A stretch of 64,000 nt of DNA from positions 4,534,001 to 4,598,000 of the forward strand of contig NC_043998.1 in NCBI RefSeq assembly GCF_902150065.1, written 5' to 3'. The stretch comes from Myripristis murdjan. Its lineage: Eukaryota; Chordata; Actinopteri; Holocentriformes; Holocentridae. Numbering within the stretch: position 1 is the stretch's first letter; every line of letters starts with the position of its first letter. Positions 39,293 to 49,323 of the stretch are shown here, piece after piece. The notes beneath the pieces are model-generated. The model worked only from the letters and a program-made list of their open reading frames with translations, had not been told where the DNA came from and did not search any database. The position numbers and the translations under genes were made by a program.

Positions 39293-41508
39293 GGAGACAA
39301 ACGCAGCACCACTACTGGACTCGGTGTTAGCAGTGACAGTGACAGGTCTGCTCTGAGCACTGTTCTCTTCATAAGACCCCTTTTATTACCCAGAGTGTCA
39401 ATGATCAGCAGAAGCGGGTGAAAGACTATATGTAACACTTCTGATGTTACAACCACCAATAAAGATAAAGTGGTGATAGACACATTTTGTGTGTGAAAGG
39501 AGAGAACACAGATCACAGTCCCAGTATTCTGGCTGCCATACATTCATTCACCAACAAAGGTTAATAGCTGTGGGCTGAAAAGGGATGCACGACATTTAAC
39601 ATGAGTTGTCTTTGTCCGCAATTGTTTGTTCACAATCATTTAGATTAGTGTTATATTTGGCCCAGTTTTGATCAGTGTGGTGGCTGGTGGATTTATTTGG
39701 TTGTTCAGTTGTCACTTTTCATATGAGGCTGCCCTCTTGGTAATGGATACACAATTCTGTAAAACTAGGTCTATATGAATGAGCATGGTGTGGAAACCAG
39801 ATACTTTTTTTTTTTTTGCTTTATTTGTTCATCCAGTGTAGCTGATTTCTTCCATCCGCTCCAATGACACCATTTTACACATTTAAAACACTCCAGGACA
39901 GAAATTGCTAATCTGAAGGTTGCAACATGTTTTGTTTTCCTCCTATAGAGGCGTAGGTGTGGCATGAATACACATATGCGACACAGATTAAACAAGTCCA
40001 TAATTGCCCTTACCTGATAAGGTAATTAAGATAAGGAGTATACTGCGGACAATCATCCTAGACTTTAAACATGCGGTGTCGAGTTTTATGACTTTATAAC
40101 AGTGCAACTAACTGAAAGCTCTGAGTTTCAGTATTTCAGCTCTGATAAGCTCAGAGCAGGTGTTGCCTTTTGTGGAAGTATTAGGGCCTGGACTTATTCC
40201 AGGATGAATGAAATCTGAACTGGAATAATATTAGACCTAATTGTCAGCTACATCCACAATAACTTATAATCTTGAAGCTCTCTGTAATATGTAAAACAGA
40301 CGGGGAAAAAAACAGACAGAAAAGCAAGTTTATGTCATCCACATGATAAAATGGTTTCCATGCTGCAGTATCACTTCATGCAGCTCATGTGTGGACTTTG
40401 TACTTGTTATGCACCAATTCAGTTCACTCTGAGCTAAAGGCCTAAAATGAGGTCAGAAATAACATGAAACCGCCACAACTTTACAGTCTAAGACTCTTGA
40501 TTGGCTATAATTAATCATTATTGTCATCATATATATATTTTTTATCAGTAATATTTCAGGGTGTATGGTATGTGATAATGTATAGGTGTAAACTATTTGC
40601 TGCGGCTTATAATGTCAAAATCAAACACCTTTGCGGACAAACATATTAAGTTATCAAATGACTTTGTTTGCTTGTTTCAAAAGTATTTGCAGTATGTTAT
40701 AATTTATTTCTTTCTTTTTTTAACATTTACTGCAACACATTAGTTAACATTTGAATCTATTTTTGCCCAGCCCTGATGCAGCATGCAGGAACATATTTTG
40801 ACCTACAATTGGGGCAGGGGATCAAAGTTTAGAGGTGCACCGTTTTATCCGGTCATTTAGTGATATCATCAATACCATCTAAATGATAAGTGGACACATG
40901 TAGGTCACAATTTTCTCCAATACAAAACAGCATAACTCAAGGTGCAAGGTTATATGTGCAGTCCAAGGTCACTGGATTAGACTGAAAAAAACAAAAAGTA
41001 GAAAATGGATGGCCATTAAAGTGGGAATATATAGCCTGTTACTCACTGCAACAAACCCACAAGTGTTGGATATTATAAAAAATTATCTGTATATAATACT
41101 TTTAATGGTGCCAGGACTGAAATGAGACTAATTGGATGGAAAGCTTCAAGTGGAGGCTGGGATGAAGCCCTGGGAATGAGCTTAAAGACTTTGACACAGG
41201 AAGCGGCTGTGTGTCAACAGGCCAATGTGGCCGACCGTGTTCGCCGAAGAAATCCTATTATGAATCACACTAAGTAGCACATACATGACTTACATGACTT
41301 TGCCCTGCTTTGTACAGGAAAACAGGTGAGCGTCTGCTTTCACTTGGTCAAAAGTCAGTCAAAATGTCCAACACAGAGCAGTTAACTTCAACATTAGCCA
41401 GTGCAATCAAATGAGATAGAAGTGTAATGGAGATGAGATATGATGATGAATGCAGATCTGAAAGCAACAACACCCAAAGTCAATCCATGTTAAAGCTTTA
41501 CACAGCTA
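39293..41508. other. Intergenic, retinol-saturase-like gene promoter side
   Basis: About 2.2 kb between the retinol-saturase-like start codon and the 3' end of gngt2, in the same orientation. No open frame or repeat of note. It must contain the promoter of the retinol-saturase-like gene; no TATA box stands out. Confidence 0.5.
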
Positions 41509-41514
41509 TTTATT
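41509..41514 (-). terminator. Candidate poly(A) signal of gngt2
   Basis: AATAAA on the minus strand, 214 nt past the gngt2 stop codon. Confidence 0.55.
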
Positions 41515-41727
41515 TTTAATTACAAAGATGCATATTCATAACAAGATGTACATAATCCAGTAATGGGAATGGGGCTCATTCTCGGTCGCGATACAACACC
41601 AACACAGATGTCCTGCCTTTGGTTTCTTATTACTGTACTTACTCCACAACAATTCTACAGGATTATTACAGCGGTGTAACTGACTCTCATAAAAAATAGT
41701 GTGACTTTTCCCCTGGATGTCTGTATG

Positions 41728-42191
41728 CTATGTTATTATGCAGCCTCCCTTGTCTCCCTTGTAGGGGTTCTTGTCATCTGGAACGCCTTTGATCAGTGGA
41801 TCATCTGCAGCCAAGCCCTCAACAAAGGAAATTGTCTCTTGACAGTTTGCACCCACCTGTTGGATGAAAATAACAGTGATCTTAAACAGGCATGAAGTTG
41901 GGGGTGTCAAACTAAGTCAGTTTATTCCTTCATTGCATATTTACATGATTCAAATTCACTCAATATTCATCTCTCCTTGTTTTCCACAATGTTTTGTTAC
42001 AGGTCACATTCGAGAACCCCGAAATGAAAGGTAATATTTCAAAGCTTTTACAGAAGTGATGGAAAAAATCACAAAAAAAAGAAGAGGAAGGGAGATGAAT
42101 CACTCACTGGTGTCCGAGGTGTGCTAACTTCTTTCTTCAACTGATCCAGCTCCATTTTCAGGATCTCTTTATCTGTCATATCCCGAGCCAT
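41728..42191 (-). CDS. gngt2: Transducin gamma subunit, cone type
   Basis: Two coding exons, 42108-42191 (28 codons) and 41728-41856 (42 codons plus stop), join in phase 0 at GT-AG sites to give 70 aa, the normal G-gamma length. The protein begins MARDMTDKEILKMELDQLKK, the coiled-coil helix that pairs with G-beta. It contains the gamma signature DDPLIKGVPDDKNPY and ends KGGCIIT, a CaaX box (CIIT) for prenylation. Similarity to GNGT2 (human MAQDLSEKDLLKMEVEQLKK) is closer than to rod GNGT1, which has a longer N-terminus. The subunit carries G-beta-gamma to the disc membrane in cone phototransduction. An acceptor (TTAATACAG) just 5' of the ATG and a donor at 42448 show a non-coding first exon upstream. 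Confidence 0.92.
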
Positions 42192-42447
42192 CCTGCCTGT
42201 ATTAAGAGAATAATATGTTTCTTTCAAACAAAGTAAAGTGCAAAACTCTGTTAAAATGTAGCCACAAATGGCTAAAAAGTGTATTGTCTCAAACGGCTCC
42301 TCCCTATAGTGTCATATCCTTTGCTATTCCTCTACTTAGTGAACCTGAGAGATCTGAGGAAAAGTGCGTAATAATAAAAACATACACCGTAGGTAAGATA
42401 AATATAAAAGCAAGCATAGACTAATGATGAAACCATCAACCCTTACC

Positions 42448-42800
42448 TGAATGGTGGGATAGCTAAGAATATGAGAAATGTGTTATCTCCTGTACGCTCC
42501 CTCTGCTCTGCTTCCTTCCTCAGACTGACTGGTTCCTGATGTCCCACTGCTCTTCATCACAGCTGATCCCCGCTGCTGGCTTTGGCCAGAGGTCGGCACA
42601 GGATTGGGCCTAATGTCACCAATCCCCCGTGATGAGATTAAGCAGTCAGGAACCATAACCCCTGAACCCTCACCTGAGCAGGAAGAGGAGACTGTACAGC
42701 AGTTTGTGCAGATCCTGGAGGTGAAAGTGTCCTGCAACAGCGAAGTCATGTGAGAATTGGAAGAGTTAGAAATGTTAATTTGCATACATGCATACCAGCT
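42448..42800 (-). promoter_or_regulatory. Non-coding first exon and likely promoter of gngt2
   Basis: On the minus strand a strong donor (CACCATTCAG then GTAAGGGTT) at about 42447 pairs with the acceptor just before the gngt2 start codon, so a 5'UTR exon ends at 42448. Its 5' edge is unknown. Upstream lie TAATC-type sites, the core recognised by OTX/CRX photoreceptor factors: one overlaps 42636-42641 (plus-strand GATTAA), with GGATTGG-like sequence at 42601-42606 and 42620-42626. The CRX link is inference. Confidence 0.45.
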
Positions 42801-43680
42801 GTGGTGGCACTCATTTGATCCTTGAATCACTCCTCAATGCTTTTTCAGTGTATTTCCAATATATTATCAATTGCACTGTGATATGTATCCATACTTTAAA
42901 CACTTTCACATTGATAGTCACCTTTACATCAATTTTGGCACCAATACTATGAATTTGTACTATATACTGTATGTCACACCTCTGTACTAAACAAATGTGT
43001 GGCGTCAACTTCAAATTCTTAACCTTCAACTTTATTGTTATACCGAAGGAAATTTGGTTTACAGCTGGAATTAAAACACATTAGGCCACTTAATAACATC
43101 AGCAACAACATTCATCAGGAGCAGAACAAAACAGGGTCAATAAAAAACAATCTAAAGTGAAATAACACATAAAACCCCCTGCTCAGTGAAACAGACAGAT
43201 TTTTGTTCACGGAGGTTTCCATGTGTGATGGAAGTCAGCTTTATCCTCTGTTGACTCTTCATTGGCATTAGGCCTTCCGCCAAGAGGAAGGAGTCCAAAT
43301 GTCCATCAATGAGATGATTATATAATCTCCCCGTCTATCCAATCACTCTCCCTAAGCCTTGCAAAGTTATTCTAATCAAGAAAATGTGGACACATAGAAG
43401 GTAAGAGCCATTTATTACGCAGGACGCAGACTCAGTTTTTGTAAATAAAGTGATTAATTTCAGCCAGACATTAATCTCATTGTTTTTTTGTAGTTGTTGT
43501 TTTTTTTGGTTTTTTTTTTGCTGTAGACAAACATTGCTTCAGTCCTATTTATGAGGAGGATTAGGTAGATCATTTTTAACCACTGTGTAAAATATTATCA
43601 CCCAGCTGTATGCTATACTTTAGCAATATTGTACCATTGATCTTGAATCACCAAGGTCAGACCATGTCCTGCTTCCCACT

Positions 43681-43692
43681 GTGTGTATGTGA

Positions 43693-43727
<35 letters not shown>
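43681..43727. repeat. (GT)n microsatellite
   Basis: About 20 GT units with an early interruption. Confidence 0.94.
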
Positions 43728-44100
43728 TTTATTCATAGTGGTGATTAGTGTACCTGTAGGGCTACATGCGGTCCATTAACGAAGGGGCATTCATAAAAAA
43801 TCCCCCGCCCTGAAAAAACTGAGCACTTTGACTGCTGTGTCTTCTATGTCACCCACCTCTAAGTGAGATCTTATCTGAGACACGACAAGCTACTGATCCC
43901 TGGCTAAACCTTCAGCAGAATTTCACTGTAAGCCTTTTTCTGGATCTGGGTTAGTCTCATCCACTCGAGATTAACGTGAGACACGTCACCGAGGATTAAC
44001 AAAACTCCCACTCCCAGTAAAAGCAGAGCAACATCTACAAAGCAGGCTGAAGCACTACAGCCCTGCTTATTAGGAATACATGAACTGCTGCTGAACCTTT

Positions 44101-44101
44101 G

Positions 44102-44132
<31 letters not shown>
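44101..44132. repeat. Poly(A) run
   Basis: An uninterrupted A run of about 31 bases. No retroelement body was recognised to its left. Confidence 0.9.
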
Positions 44133-44135
<3 letters not shown>

Positions 44136-44509
44136 CAGAAATTCACTTTGACACTGATGCAGAAATATTTCTGAATATAAGAGAATAAAGACTAGTTTTT
44201 TTTGTCTATCATTAATTTTTGCATTAACTGTAATTGAGAGTACATCAACTCTAACTCTGACGAGAAAATGAAAATAAATTAAGATAAAGACGGTATTTGG
44301 AGTGTGCCATTGTCACTCCACAACTATGTATCTGGTTACCTGTGTGATGAACATGTTATCCTTGATAAATGGCCCAAACATATATGAATATATATGTACA
44401 TATGCTTAACAACACAGATGGACAATTTCTCGTCTCAGATATCTGGGAATAAAATTACCCCCAGTTTCAAAGGATCTGTGGAAACTTAATTTTGCCTCAA
44501 TAGTGCCTC

Positions 44510-44543
<34 letters not shown>

Positions 44544-44928
44544 ACCTACACTGATGACATGGCCTATTTTAATGAGACTGAGTGAATCAGTCTCATTAAG
44601 ATGAATAATCTCCCTCAAATTTTATATCCCCTGCATATGTTCCCACGGTACTTACCCAGGAAAATGAACCTGCACTTAGAAAAAAGGCATTTTCTAAATT
44701 AATTTGGCGTGGCAAAAAACCTCTGCAGGCTTAACATACTGCAGCCACCTACGGATATGGGCAGCCTCTGTATGCCTAATTTGGTATTTTACATCTGGAG
44801 CTTTCATGCATACTGCATCTGGCTATGGTTGCATACATTTCTTAAGAGAGAGACAACATCCTATCAATTCCTGGGTTTGCTCTCCTCACTCCTCATAGAG
44901 TCTGCTCACTTGTGATACAAATAATATA

Positions 44929-45200
44929 CAGTACAGGCCAAAAATTTGGACACACCTTCTCATTCAATGCGTTTTCTTTATTTTCATGACTATTTACATT
45001 GTAGATTCTAACTGAAGGAATCAAAACTATGAATGAACACATGTGGAGTTATGTACTTAACAAAAAAAGGTGAAATAACTGAAAACGTGTTTTATATTCT
45101 AGTTTCTTCAAAATAGCCACCCTTTGCTCTGATTACTGCTTTGCACACTCTTGGCATTCTTTCGATGAGCTTCAAGAGGTAGTCACCTGAAATGGTTTTC
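44929..45200 (+). repeat. Left long inverted repeat of the Tc1 element
   Basis: Pairs with 46284-46558 in reverse complement. Its inner 109 bases lie inside the transposase coding region, so the last 36 or so codons of the gene belong to the inverted repeat. Confidence 0.9.
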
Positions 45201-46144
45201 CAACAGTCTTGAAGGAGTTCCCAGAGGTGTTTAGCACTTGTTGGCCCCTTTGCCTTCACTCTGCGGTCCAGCTCACCCCAAACCATCTTGACTGGGTTCA
45301 GGTCCGGTGACTGTGGAGGCCAGGTCATCTGCCGCAGCACTCCATCACTCTCCTTCTTGGTCAAATAGCCCTTACACAGCCTGGAGGTGTGTTTGGGCTC
45401 ATTGTCCTGTTGAAAAATAAATGATCGTCCAACTAAACGCAAACCGGATGGGATGGCATGTCGCTGCAGGATGCTGTGGTAGCCATGCTGGTTCAGTGTG
45501 CCTTCAATTTTGAATAAATCCCCAACAGTGTCACCAGCAAAACACCCCCACACCATCACACCTCCTCCTCCATGCTTCACAGTGGGAACCAGGCATGTGG
45601 AATCCATCCGTTCACCTTTTCTGCGTCTCACAAAGACACGGCGGTTGGAACCAAAGATCTCAAATTTGGACTCATCAGACCAAAACACAGATTTCCACTG
45701 GTCTAATGTCCATTCCTTGTGTTTCTTGGCCCAAACAAATCTCTTCTGCTTGTTGCCTCTCCTTAGCAGTGGTTTCCTAGCAGCTATTTGACCATGAAGG
45801 CCTGATTCACGCAGTCTCCTCTTAACAGTTGTTCTAGAGATGGATCTGCTGCTAGAACTCTGTGTGGCATTTATCTGCTCTCTGATCTGAGCTGCTGTTA
45901 ACTTGCGATTTCTGAGGCTGGTGACTCGGATGAACTTGTCCTCAGAAGCAGAGGTGACTCTTGGTCTTCCTTTCCTGGGTCGGTCCTCATGTGTGCCAGT
46001 TTCGTTGTAGCGCTTGATGGTTTTTGCGACTCCACTTGGGGACACATTTAAAGTTTTTGCAATTTTCCGGACTGACTGACCTTCATTTCTTAAAGTAATG
46101 ATGGCCACTCGTTTTTCTTTAGTTAGCTGATTGGTTCTTGCCAT
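45092..46144 (-). CDS. Tc1-family transposase, open frame but altered catalytic triad
   Basis: A 350-aa open frame, the usual Tc1 length. Residues 1-60 form the first helix-turn-helix (MARTNQLTKEKRVAIITLRN), GRPR is at 59-62, the second helix-turn-helix spans about 65-113, and the catalytic domain follows. The first aspartate is D157 (WSDESKFEIF), the second D247 (QQDNEPKHTS). The third acidic residue, usually Glu in PDLNPIE, is here K286 (PDLNPVK), 38 residues after D247. The DD38 spacing recalls the Intruder (DD38E) branch of Tc1 elements. A lysine there should abolish strand transfer, so this copy is probably inactive though its ends could be moved by another copy. Start ATG at 46144; the frame stays open upstream to about 46243 but the family starts at MARTNQL. 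Confidence 0.9.
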   Translation of the reverse strand: MARTNQLTKEKRVAIITLRNEGQSVRKIAKTLNVSPSGVAKTIKRYNETGTHEDRPRKGRPRVTSASEDKFIRVTSLRNRKLTAAQIREQINATQSSSSRSISRTTVKRRLRESGLHGQIAARKPLLRRGNKQKRFVWAKKHKEWTLDQWKSVFWSDESKFEIFGSNRRVFVRRRKGERMDSTCLVPTVKHGGGGVMVWGCFAGDTVGDLFKIEGTLNQHGYHSILQRHAIPSGLRLVGRSFIFQQDNEPKHTSRLCKGYLTKKESDGVLRQMTWPPQSPDLNPVKMVWGELDRRVKAKGPTSAKHLWELLQDCWKTISGDYLLKLIERMPRVCKAVIRAKGGYFEETRI

Positions 46145-46283
46145 AATATGAATTTTAACAGTTGTCCAATAGGGCTGTCGGCTGTGTAGTAACCTGACTT
46201 CTGCACAACACAACTGATGGTCCCAACCCCATTGATAAAGCAAGAAATTCCACTAATTAACCCTGATAAGGCACACCTGTGAA

Positions 46284-46558
46284 GTGAAAACCATTTCAGG
46301 TGACTACCTCTTGAAGCTCATCGAGAGAATGCCAAGAGTGTGCAAAGCAGTAATCAGAGCAAAGGGTGGCTATTTTGAAGAAACTAGAATATAAAACATG
46401 TTTTCAGTTATTTCACCTTTTTTTTGTTAAGTACATAGCTCCACATGTGTTCATTCATAGTTTTGATTCCTTCAGTGAGAATCTACAATGTAAATAGTCA
46501 TGAAAATAAAGAAAACGCATTGAATGAGAAGGTGTGTCCAAACTTTTGGCCTGTACTC
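46284..46558 (-). repeat. Right long inverted repeat of the Tc1 element
   Basis: Mirror of 44929-45200. On the plus strand about 46302-46397 encodes a second copy of the transposase C-terminus (GDYLLKLIERMPRVCKAVIR onward to a stop) without the rest of the gene. Confidence 0.9.
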
Positions 46559-47665
46559 TATATTCAGAAGTAAAGTTCAATCTTGTTATATACAACGTTA
46601 TCCAAGTCTGACATGATATAATTTAATTTATGGGAAGGAAAAATGTGAACTCTTCGCTGTCTTTCACAGTCCAAAATCCTGACTTTCCCACAGGCACTAG
46701 CTCATCTGTGCTCTCCTCTTGGCGGGATTCATGTATTTGGTGACTTATTTAAAGATAATGCTCCTCTGTCCTCCCAGCAGTTACAAAAGACATTGATATT
46801 TGCAAGGAACATTTCTTTGGATACCTGCAGATGAAGCATTATATATCTTCTCAGGTTACCTCCTTTTCTGTTAACCTCCCCCTGTAGCGACATAGAGAGA
46901 TTTATCTTGCAGCGCCACAATGGAAAACATTTTATATCATCATTTTATTCACATCTCCACGCCTCTGCCAAATATTTCTTGTAAATGGGAAAGAGATTTG
47001 GGTACTGACTATATGGAAAATGAATGGCAGGCAGGTGGAGACTTGATCAGATCCACGTTGACATGAGACAAGATTCTTTACTGCCCTGTTATCCTCCACA
47101 AAATAAATAATTCCCTTTACTTCTCTGTGCATTCAGTGCCATTCAGATAAGGGGACATATTTCCATTGCTTCTGGGATAATTCCCAGATTCTCAGCAGGT
47201 ATTTCCAAGGTGCTTAGAGGGATATTTTAAAATTTAAATAGGAAAAAGACCTTGGTGTTTTCCTGTTGGGCCTTCCCTGCAGGAAATCGTGCAGCATCTC
47301 CCTGCATCACACTACAAACTTCTTGAGAGGCTCCTTGTAATTTCTCCTAAGTATGGAGATTTTTAACACTCTCGTCCACTATAGATCACAGGCCGTCTTA
47401 AATGGAAAAGATGAGCCATTGATGAAGGTTTGCTCACTTTTTCTAGATTATTACCCCTGCAGACCTGAAGAGGCTGCAGCTAAGTCAACTCATAACCCCA
47501 ATTTTGGGACACGACAACAATTTCACATGATTAATTAACATACTACACTTGTTTGATGTCTACGTAGGTTTCATTTATTTTTTCCTTAATTAGTATTTCA
47601 TGTATTCAGTTACTTGGGATGGGGGATATTGTACATTGTTGTGTGTTGGGCTATTCCTTATTTAA

Positions 47666-47668
<3 letters not shown>

Positions 47669-47701
<33 letters not shown>

Positions 47702-47760
47702 AAGAAAGAAAGAAAAAGAAAAGAAAAGAAAAGAAAGAAAGAAAGAAAAGAGAAAGAAAA
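47669..47760 (+). repeat. Poly(A) and (GAAA)n tail
   Basis: About 30 A residues then GAAA/GAAAA units. It fits the 3' tail of the L1-like LINE that ends here, later expanded into a microsatellite. Confidence 0.85.
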
Positions 47761-47899
47761 ACATTGATAATGACAAGAAACCTATGTGTCTAGTAATTAA
47801 AATGATATAGGCTATTGTAATGTCAGATCAGTGATGCTGGATTGGATTTATTGTGAAAGGCACCCGAAAATAAGCAGTTAAACTATTTCTCATTTTGCT

Positions 47900-47951
47900 G
47901 AGAGCATCCTGGAGGACCCCCACGGACCACGGGGGGTGAACCCACTTTGAG
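47900..47951. mobile_element. Possible hAT end fragment
   Basis: The sequence ends CCCACTTTGAGAACCACTG, the reverse complement of the CAGTGGTTCTCAAAGTGGG terminus common to many vertebrate hAT elements. No partner end was found nearby, so only a fragment can be claimed. Confidence 0.4.
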
Positions 47952-47959
47952 AACCACTG

Positions 47960-47992
47960 CAAATTAATTAGTTAATTAGTTAATTAGTTTAT
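47960..47992. repeat. Short tandem repeat, unit TTAATTAG
   Basis: Three to four TTAATTAG units in a row directly beyond the possible hAT end. Confidence 0.8.
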
Positions 47993-49323
47993 CTGCATTA
48001 TCTAACTGTAGTGCCCGCTGTTGTCCTGTAGGTGGCAGTAGAAGACAACAGACAGCTCATCTCCTCACTGCAGAGCTATTTCATTCAAAAGCAAACTGCA
48101 CACCACCTGTCCAGCCATCCGATGTCTCATGATCAATGAAATTAGGAATATGTTGAAAGAAAATTATGTGAAAACTGGACAGATAAGCATTGAATTACTT
48201 GCTGTTTTAATATTAGTGACAGGATAAGCATTAGTTAGATATCAAATTAAATGTATCCATATTATATGTCACATAAAAACATCATAATGTAATAATTACA
48301 TTAATAATAGTATTTCAAACATTTCTTCTTACCTTTTGGGTTTTTGTCGTTGAGCTGTAGTGCTGAGATTGACGTTAGGAAAATTATAAAAATGATTGAT
48401 TTACCATTAGAAATTTTTCCGTTCTTCTTCAGTGTACAAGTGTTTCATAATATCTGAGGAGAAACTGGTTTTGCAAAATAGATTGAAGAAGTATACAAAA
48501 TGAGGAGGCATTCAAAATTTCAAATGAGTAAGACTAACGGTGTAATACTGTCGAGTGGGGCTGTTTGAAGTTATGATGATGCTACAGCGCCACCTATTGG
48601 CTAAATGGCACCAATTTTCACGGTCACGGTCACTCAGATGTCATATCTACACATGTACCACACATTGGTTGCTGTACCACAACACGTTCATGAGATAAGA
48701 CTTTTTTTTTCTTTCTTTCTTTCTTTGGTTGCTGCGGTGGCATTTTTCAACAGAGAAGCATAAATCCACTGAACACCAGGAAATTACATAACTGGCTGAA
48801 TCTGAATGCGGAATGAGAGTTGTAGCCTCTAGCACTGATTTCACGGTAAACTTATAATTATAACTTATTCCATATGGGAAATAGGTTAAAACTTTTTAAT
48901 GTGTCTTTAAAGAATATATAAAGACTATCAAACTCATAAACGCTAAAAAAGAAATATATATATATTAATATTAATCGAGTCTATTTTTCCCAAAGATATT
49001 TTTTAGTATTTTTTTCCCCATTTCTTCGTACAATATATCGTTGAACTCATGCACGTGAAGGTGATATCAATAAAGATTTTTTAAAAAAGAAAGAGAGGAG
49101 AAAGGGAGAAAGAGTGATAGCTTGTAAAAGGCGCATTTGTGACGGAAGTGGTTAGTTTCAAAATAAAAGCTCCACAAAGGCTGTTTGGGTTAAATGCCTT
49201 GCCTCGTATGAAGATACAGCATGTGGAATGAGACTTGGCTTTTATTCTGAAAGGTGCTTTTATCCGGAAATAGATGGAAACATCGCAGTGCCGTTGGCGG
49301 AGCGACACACAACCAGGACAACC
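47993..49323. other. Intergenic, upstream of tmem101
   Basis: No supported gene. The last few hundred bases must contain the tmem101 promoter and 5'UTR. An in-frame ATG at 49228 precedes the chosen start but lies outside the conserved protein. A short CTTT tract lies at 48709-48726. Confidence 0.5.

Larger units (their letters stand above)
44929..46558 (-). mobile_element. Tc1-family transposon, full length, long inverted repeats
   Basis: A 1,630-bp element flanked by TA dinucleotides (44927-44928 and 46559-46560), the Tc1/mariner target duplication. The outer ends read CAGTACAGGCC (left) and GAGTACAGGCC (right, complemented). The inverted repeats are long, 44929-45200 and 46284-46558, with about seven differences by eye over some 272 bases (about 97% identical). 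It carries one transposase gene on the minus strand. It sits inside the older L1-like LINE. The low divergence of the ends indicates a fairly recent arrival. Confidence 0.93.
44418..47765 (+). mobile_element. Decayed L1-like LINE, split by a Tc1 transposon
   Basis: Two plus-strand parts, 44418-44928 and 46561 to about 47700, read as the C-terminal half of an L1-type ORF2. The left part gives RYLGIKLPPVSKDLWKLNF, then SLIRMNNLPQILYPLHMFP and PPTDMGSLCMPNLVFYIW, the usual order downstream of the L1 reverse transcriptase. The right part gives HVFGDLFKDNAPLSSQQLQK and pieces like GYLQMKHYISSQVTSFSVNL. Stops and frame changes are many; the element is 5'-truncated and dead. It ends in a poly(A) run and GAAA repeats (47669-47760), the expected 3' tail. 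An A run at 44516-44543 interrupts the left part. The Tc1 element at 44929-46558 inserted later. Exact L1 family was not determined. Confidence 0.65.

Noticed and set aside
42612-42759. Plus-strand frame with protein-like ending (TVQQFVQILEVKVSCNSEVM)
   Set aside because: Only about 48 codons, no good acceptor in frame, and it overlaps the likely gngt2 leader on the other strand.
42483-42830. 115-codon minus-strand frame upstream of gngt2
   Set aside because: No recognisable domain. It overlaps the non-coding first exon and promoter region; Ser/Gly-rich composition looks like chance.
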